A DNA stretch of 64,000 nucleotides, taken from positions 62,001 to 126,000 of the forward strand of contig JAMYGW020000012.1 in assembly GCA_025617375.2 (NCBI GenBank). Reading direction: 5' to 3'. The notes below the pieces were generated by a model that had not been told where the DNA came from, did no database searches, and saw nothing but the letters and a program-made list of their open reading frames with translations. Position 1 is the stretch's first letter. Every line of letters starts with the position of its first letter. A program made the position numbers and the translations under genes. Source of the stretch: Acarospora socialis. Lineage: Eukaryota > Ascomycota > Lecanoromycetes > Acarosporales > Acarosporaceae. Below are positions 57,979 to 64,000 of the stretch, one piece after another.

Positions 57979-60838
57979 ATGTTTTGTAATCCGAACTTCC
58001 GGCTCTCAAAGGCGACCTTGTCACAAGCCACCAACCGCGTCTTTTGGATCCTGTCCCTGGGGCTCGTGTTTGGTGTTGTATACCGTTATTGCTGGTTAGG
58101 TAAGCATGTTGTGGCTTGCGTACGCAGGACGGCATCGAAAGGCTGAAAGGCTTCAAAGGATACGGACTGATTCCATGCTGACCCAGTTGAACTGAATAGA
58201 TGTACAAGACCCGTACAAATGTGGAGCTCTCCTCAACCAAGGGCGATGGCTGGATACACCTCACCACCCGTACTTCAAGCGACCGTTTCAAAAGTGGCAA
58301 CCTCCAGGTTGTTTAATGTACGAGTACAAGGCCAAGGACATCAAAGGATGCCTGGAGTCCAGGCGGGCTCTGTACATCGGAGACTCGACCACGAGGCAAA
58401 TATTCTGGGCAACCGCAAAGAAGTTGGATCGAGGAGCGGCAGAGGAAGCCATACGTAGTGCGGAGAGGCAGGCAGGGCACAGCTTTATCAGCGCCAATGT
58501 GAAGTTGCAGTTCATTTGGGATCCATTCCTGAACTCGACGGAGCTTCACAATGAGTTGATGGCCTTCCGCAACAACCAGGAGGCCGTCAATGATAACACA
58601 TCCGACGACACAGGCGCCGCTGCGCTGATTCTGGTGGGCGCGGGCTTGTGGCATGCGAGGCATATAGAAGTTAATTCACTCAAAGCTTTCAAAGACGCCG
58701 TCGACAATGTCGTACCGTTCATGAACTCCAATCTCCCCGAAACTGGCGCTGGAGTCGTTCGGCAGTCTCTCCTCAAAAAGCATGGAGTTACCGACTTACT
58801 ACTTCTCGCGCCAGTACAGGTGCCACTGTACGAGTCACTCTCACCCTCACGTGCTGCTAGCATCATGCCGGAAAAGATCGAGGGCATGAATACTTATTTG
58901 CGCCAACTCTCTGCTTATCAGGGAGCGGACGTCGTCTGGAGCTACTCTCGTATGACTTGGCGAGAAAAGCTCGCCTACGAAGAGAGCGGGCTACATGTCG
59001 TCGAAAATGTCGCAAGCAGAAAGGTAGACGTGCTTCTAAACCTCCGCTGCAACGCGGAGGCTCCCGCGTCAGGCGTGTATCCGTTCGACCGCACGTGCTG
59101 TAGCAACTACAGGCGGCTTGGCTGGGTACAGTGGGTGGCATTAGCCTCCGGGCTTGGTCTCTTACCGTTGGTCACTCTGATTGCCAGCAGAGGTGGGCAT
59201 GTTCCAGTATTGAAGCAAACTCTACAGAGTACTAACTATCAGCTAGGTGAAAAGAGAGCCTTCAAGGCACCGTCAAGCCGGCATTTGCATGCACTTTTGA
59301 CGTTCTCTTTGGCTGCATGTTACTGCTTCTACGCAGATCGCACTCAGATCTTTAACAAACATCAGAAAATCTACTCTCTGAGGCATTTCCTGGGCTTCTG
59401 TCTCTCGACCCTGACGCTTGGAGTGCTTTCCATCCGACGCTCGGTACTATCAACTGGTCTGAAGAGCAGTCAACGAGCACATCCACGAATATCGGATCAT
59501 CCTTTCTTATCGAGAGATCAAACAGACGAGTGGAAAGGTTGGATGCAGTTTATCATCCTCATTTACCACTATACCGGAGCGTCCAAAGTCACCGGAATAT
59601 ACAAGATTGTCCGACTCCTGGTGGCATCCTATCTTTTCATGACAGGTTTTGGGCATACCGTGTTCTTCTACCAAAAAGGCGACTACTCGCTTCGTCGAGT
59701 GGCTTTGGTTCTAGTGCGGCTGAATCTCCTCAGCTGTGTTCTGCCCTATATTATGCGCACGGATTATCTGTTCTATTATTTCGCTCCACTTGTCACTTTC
59801 TGGTTCGTGGTCATTTACTTTACCATGAGAATCGGGAAAGCCCACAACTGCAATACGCCTTTTCTTCTTGGCAAGATTATGGCATCCGCGATCCTTGTCA
59901 ATGTATTGATACGGACTCCAGGGATTCTAGAGTCAATCTTCTTCGTACTCAGGATAACAAGTCGTATATATTGGGACGTTACTGAGTGGCGCTTCCGTAT
60001 ATTACTTGATATCTTCATCGTCTATGTGGGGATGTTATCTGGCATACTTTACGCAAAGATCTCCACTGACCAGAGCCTGGAGCGCTACCAAACACAAGCA
60101 GCTTTCAATATTGTGCGGCATCATGTCTTGTACGTCCGCATTATCTTCACTACGATTGCTTTGGCTGTTGCTGGCAGTTTCTGGGCTTTGGCCTGTCGCG
60201 CGACAGACAAGTACGACTACAACCGCTGGCACCCATACGTATCATGCTTTCCTATTCTTTCTTTCGTCTACCTCCGCAACGCGGATCGAATGGTCCGCAA
60301 TTTTCACTCCCCCATCTTCGCATGGCTGGGGCGATGCTCGCTAGAGACATTTACCTTACAATTCCACATCTGGCTTGCTGCCGACACCAAAGGGTTGCTG
60401 AGTACCGGCATCTTCGGAAGAGCGGAAACTCAGGGTAACGGGAGGGGCGAGGATTTCGTACTGTTGACCGCAATATTCCTCTGGGTCAGCTGGTGCGTAG
60501 CATGCTCGACCGGCATTCTCACCGTTTGGATAGTCGACGCGGGCGAAACCAAGACCGAAGCCAAGCTCGAGGGCGTACAGAATTCGGAGCTAAAACGATT
60601 TGTCGACACAGTGCAGATCAATGGCACTGATCAGTTCGATGGACCCATCGGTACAAGCCACGGCAAACTTGCCACATGGGCGGTCTCCTCCTACTGGGCT
60701 GTTGGAAAGAGTTTACAGGTTAGATTAGGAGTGCTGATTGGGATTATGTGGCTTGCAAACGTGGTAAGTCCTCAACTCTACCATAGGTCACATCATCATC
60801 AACAGTAATGGAGCTGATTTGCATAGACGTACACTTGA
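57979..60838 (+). CDS. CAS1-domain membrane O-acetyltransferase (CASD1/Cas1p-like)
   Basis: Three exons, 57979-58099, 58200-60763 and 60827-60838, give 898 aa. A signal-anchor helix (RVFWILSLGLVFGVVYRYCW) leads into a lumenal SGNH/PC-esterase domain with the nucleophile motif YIGDSTTRQIFW (Ser103) and a later LWHARH block, then about ten transmembrane helices. The membrane part has the family's HFLGFCLSTLTLG and FSLPTFTLQ-like (LETFTLQFHIWLA) features. The last exon codes only TYT after ANV; donor GTAAGT and acceptor ATAG are good. Cas1p in Cryptococcus O-acetylates the glucuronoxylomannan capsule, and human CASD1 O-acetylates sialic acid. Here the glycan acceptor is unknown. Confidence 0.9.
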
Positions 60839-61826
60839 ACATTAGATGGATGGTCTTTGATAGTGCCTACGCTGGGACTTCGTTGAACCAAACATGCCAG
60901 TCTTCTCAGTGTTTCAGTAGATTGCATGGCTGGCGCTGGCATGGCTTCGTCTTTGTCCGGTCAAGATACCCTTGCATCACTTACGGTACTTTAGTTGGCG
61001 CTTTGCTGGTTGATATTCTAGCGATATGCCCAACTCAAGTTTACGAAAGGATCTGTGTGACCGGCCGGAAACCTACTGTACAATTGTATCAAAGGATCGA
61101 TAACAGCATCCTAAATGACACTTCACGTTCCCGAGCCCTTTTCTGCGGTGACTGGACCTCACCACGCCTGCCAACGACTGCCCCAAAGACTGAGAACTAT
61201 ATGTGGACCATCACAGCAGACCACCATTGCAGTGTAAGTTGACCTAGCCCTTTCTCACGCAATGCAGTATGTATACCAAAGGGCCGTTTAGCAGCCATCG
61301 GAAGCTATGATTGCACTTAGCTCTCACCCCATTGATTGACCCATCTGGTTGGTTAGCTCTCTATCAGCGCGGATTTGGCGCAATTCCTGGGCTGCAGCTT
61401 AGAGCTCGGAAGCCAAACACCCAATATCAACTGCATCTCCACGTGCTTGCAAACACTTCCAGGGTATGGGGTGTCTTTGGCAACGTCATTAAGGGCTGAA
61501 CGATGACAGGGAAAAGGGCACATGCTCCGGCTGGGGACCTTGTCTTCCAATTGGTTCCTACCTATCGTGTGCTATCATGTCAATCAGCTTCGAGATGTTG
61601 TCCGGATATGAGAAAGAACCGACATGGACGGTCCGCTGAATCGTACAATTTCTACACTCGCAGGGCCTTTCAAGAGTTTAGATTTGCAAACAAGAAATTC
61701 GCTCCTCGTGGACGATGGATGAAACAGTGTCAGATCTAGTATGATCATGATATCGCGGGTGTTGTGGAATGATACCGAAAGGTACTCGTACATGTTACGG
61801 AGTGATTAAAACGAGCATCTTCCAGT
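60839..61826. other. Intergenic between convergent genes
   Basis: It lies between the 3' ends of the CAS1-domain gene and the histidine phosphatase gene. A 144-codon frame beginning at 60808 overlaps the last CAS1 intron and exon and has no features. Confidence 0.4.
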
Positions 61827-63147
61827 CTATAGTTTAGCATCTGATTGACCGATTTGATCACTTGCTGTTCCTCTTCCTTCGCCGCTAACCGCAGCCTCAG
61901 CCTCAGCTTGAGCATCCGGAGCCTTGAAAGCCTCGTCCGGGCCGGTCATGAATGACTCATCGCCGGAGAAGTGCCTAAGCAGACGGTAAGTCAGACCTCG
62001 TTTTAAGAAAGGGCGAAGTTCCTGATGCAGTAGGGGTAAAGGCATGGTCGGGAGACCGAGTAGATTGCCCAGCTGGACGGGCTCCAGACTTACCAGCCTC
62101 TTTCCTCGCCGCCGTCCAGAAAGCTACAGTCTCCGTTCAGGACGCAGTCCCACCCGCCAGCCACTCCTTTTCCGCCTCTCCAGTCAATGTGGGTGGTAGG
62201 ATCTCCGCTGCTGGAATCCGACAAACCAAGGCGCTTTTCCTTCTGTTTCGGTGGGATGGAGCGTCTGACGAACTTGGACAGACCGCAGGTGAATGGCTTG
62301 AAGTCCTCCTCATTCGCATCCTCGGGCATATTCCCCGTCAGGATTCGGCCGATGGCGATCAAAGAGGCGGCGTGCGTGCAGAGAAGCACTGCCTTCGGTT
62401 CCGGTTCTTCTTCGTCGAGTTTGGCTATGATCTGTGACATGGCGTATGCGCAACGATCGTGGAGTTGGTCGATTGTCTCACCGTTGCGTGACGGGATAAT
62501 GGTAGGCGTGTAGGTCTGAGAGTAAGTGGGGAAGAACTTGCGGAGCACGTCCGGCGTGCCAGGAGACGGATGATCGAACCGGGCTGTGCCGTACCATTCT
62601 CTATGCAAACAACTCAGTCAGCTCGGATGCTGCGGTGTACGGTGTAGTGGCAAGGAATGCGTACCCAATTCCATTGTCGCCCCTGATCTCACCTCCCCCC
62701 AATCCTCGTTCTCCCAACTTCTCCACCGTTGGCGCGAGTGTTTCCAAACACCGGTAAAAAGGGCTTGAATAAACACGATCGACGGGAGGGCCTAGCTTGA
62801 CGACATGTTCGGCCAGCTGCTTCGCTTGTTGTACGCCATGACCGGCGAGAGGGGGATCGCTGGGGATGCCGGTAGGAGACGGCACGTTGGTCTGATACGC
62901 CCCTGTCTTCGGGTCCTGGACCCAATTGACCCGGAACTGTGAGGATGGGGTCAGGCTTGAGCGTTCGCAAGGACTGGGAAGACGGCAACGAAATCCTTTT
63001 GGCCTTTACGAGCTTTGTGGCTGCAGTCCGATGCTAGGAGAAAAACTTCCACCATTGCATGTAGGAGCTGTAAGTGGCGAGCAGAGAGTGCTACCTCTAA
63101 CAGTGACTTACACCATGCCTGGTTACATATATAACCTCGAGTACCAT
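61827..63147 (-). CDS. Histidine phosphatase superfamily protein (possible TFIIIC tau55/Tfc7 relative)
   Basis: Four exons on the minus strand, 63147-63112, 62936-62665, 62600-62094 and 61974-61827, give 320 aa. The 36-nt first exon codes MVLEVIYVTRHG and supplies the catalytic RHG (His11); the next exon continues FRVNWVQDPKTGAYQ. Other active-site parts are PPLAGHGVQQA, VYSSPFYRCLET and CTHAASLIAIGRIL with the second His. The C-terminal exons give CVLNGDCSFLDGGEERGWHF and SGDESFMTGPDEAF, beyond the phosphatase fold. Yeast Tfc7 (tau55 of the Pol III factor TFIIIC) has this phosphatase domain with a C-terminal extension, so the gene may encode that subunit. A plain phosphatase is the alternative. 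Confidence 0.82.
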
Positions 63148-63576
63148 GTTTAGGACTTCTTTCGTCCTGCAGAGATCTGAGGCGGCAGAATATCTTAGGC
63201 GGTAAGCTTTCCACATCGGGATGACGAGCCTCGGCTATTCTACATAAGCTTAGGGCGAGCAAGGGATACTGTAAACTGGGATGCACTACTCCTCAGATGC
63301 TCACCAAGTCTATGTGTACTACATACTTCGCGTTTGGTGGAGGCTCACCCAGAGCATAGCACTGTTTAGTACCTTTTAGCAGGAAAAAGCGTTGTGAAAT
63401 ATCACAGATGCCACAGCCCTTTTGCAACCGAGGCCCTAAGCTATCTAGCAGAGTAGGTGATTGGTTGCGATTCCCTTTTGTGTGGATGTAGCAGCGAGCT
63501 CGTCACAGCTGACACTTCTCCCTCACTGCGTCGCAATTACTCTTATCGCCTTTCGGAGGCAAGGATATCAGTACAT
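63148..63576. other. Intergenic, nothing recognised
   Basis: It lies between the start of the histidine phosphatase and the stop of the uS8 gene, both on the minus strand. No gene or RNA recognised. Confidence 0.4.
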
Positions 63577-63890
63577 CTAGTAGAAGAATCCAATAATCTT
63601 TCCAGCCACGTGTTTCCGTCTCGCTTCCTCATGATCCATGATACCTGCAGAAGTCGTGAGGACTATGTATCCGAACTGTCGAGATGGCAGGAGCTTGACA
63701 ACCCATTTCTCGAGGTCGCCAAGGCGGACGTTGTATCGCGGGGAGATAACACCGGTCTTGTTCAGTCTGCAGTCCCGTTAGATACCTCCCCACACATGAC
63801 AGCAGCCTGTACAGACGTACCGGCCATTGAGCTGGATAACGATTTTGCCTGAGCGGTGATCGTCCACTTCCTCGAACTCCCCGATGTAGC
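63577..63890 (-). CDS. RPS22: 40S ribosomal protein uS8 (S22/S15a), 3' part, cut by the window edge
   Basis: Two exons are visible on the minus strand, 63890-63821 and 63766-63577. They code [24 protein letters not shown] and [20 protein letters not shown] through [17 protein letters not shown], then [19 protein letters not shown]. This is the C-terminal half of uS8, highly conserved in eukaryotes. The intron 63820-63767 has GTACGT and GCAG ends. The acceptor at 63891 (TACTGAC branch site, CAAAG) marks the end of an upstream intron that runs past 64000, so the N-terminal half (with MVRTSVL) lies outside the window. A component of the small ribosomal subunit. Confidence 0.93.
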
Positions 63891-64000
63891 CTTTGAGCAT
63901 ATATGGTCAGTAATGTTGCGATCGATTAAACGTGTAATATCAGATGAACGTCCAAAAACGTGTAAGATCTTCGCTGGGTCGATTTATCGGGCATTTAAAG

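Noticed and set aside
60808-61242. 144-codon frame after the CAS1-domain gene
   Set aside because: It begins inside the last intron of that gene and has no family features.

Overview
The window comes from the nuclear genome of a filamentous ascomycete (Pezizomycotina). Genes are compact and carry many short introns of about 49 to 110 nt with GT..AG ends and CTAAC/CTGAC-like branch sites. The families are typical of moulds: DUF3455, DUF3431, DUF3632, a fucose-lectin-like protein, Mss51, Rse1, Pan3 and a CAS1-domain protein. I could not fix the class. I rebuilt 23 protein genes (one cut by the right edge), one decayed gene, one tRNA, one 5S rRNA and three small inverted-repeat elements. Every splice junction was inferred by hand from reading frame, consensus sites and remembered family sequence; no alignment or transcript was available.

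Layout. 1-17.5 kb is accessory in character: a secreted DUF3455 protein, a 691-bp TA-flanked inverted-repeat element, a flavin monooxygenase, a Golgi-type GT8 glycosyltransferase, a membrane-anchored aspartic-protease-like protein with no visible catalytic motifs, a DUF3632 pseudogene, an Hsp70-fold-like secreted protein, a DUF3431 type II membrane protein and a CDF metal transporter. 18-35 kb holds a membrane-anchored fucose-lectin-like protein, a Zn2Cys6 protein, LSM7, PAN3, a UBX2/FAF2-like ERAD factor, an LSB5-like VHS/GAT protein, tRNA-Thr(TGT) with an intron, and a Kelch membrane protein. 35-48 kb is housekeeping: ATP12, an Osh1/Swh1-type oxysterol-binding protein, MSS51 and RSE1. 48-54 kb holds a small Cys-rich protein, 5S rRNA, two neighbouring MITE-like elements, a nitrilase and phosphatidylserine decarboxylase. 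54-64 kb holds a USA1/HERP-like UBL membrane protein, a CAS1-domain acetyltransferase, a histidine phosphatase and the 3' end of the uS8 (RPS22) gene.

How the genes relate. There is no obvious biosynthetic cluster. Several genes share themes: RNA processing and decay (LSM7, PAN3, RSE1), ER quality control (UBX2-like and USA1-like, both linked to Cdc48/Hrd1 ERAD), mitochondrial biogenesis (ATP12, MSS51, phosphatidylserine decarboxylase) and cell-surface glycan work (GT8, CAS1, fucose lectin). Four head-to-head pairs (Zn2Cys6 protein/LSM7, PAN3/UBX2, MSS51/RSE1, PSD/USA1) probably share short bidirectional promoters of about 370 to 500 bp. I did not find a convincing new multi-gene system. The most unusual items are the MITE cluster beside the 5S gene, the young-looking DUF3632 pseudogene, a likely GC-AG intron, and the protease-fold membrane protein without catalytic motifs.
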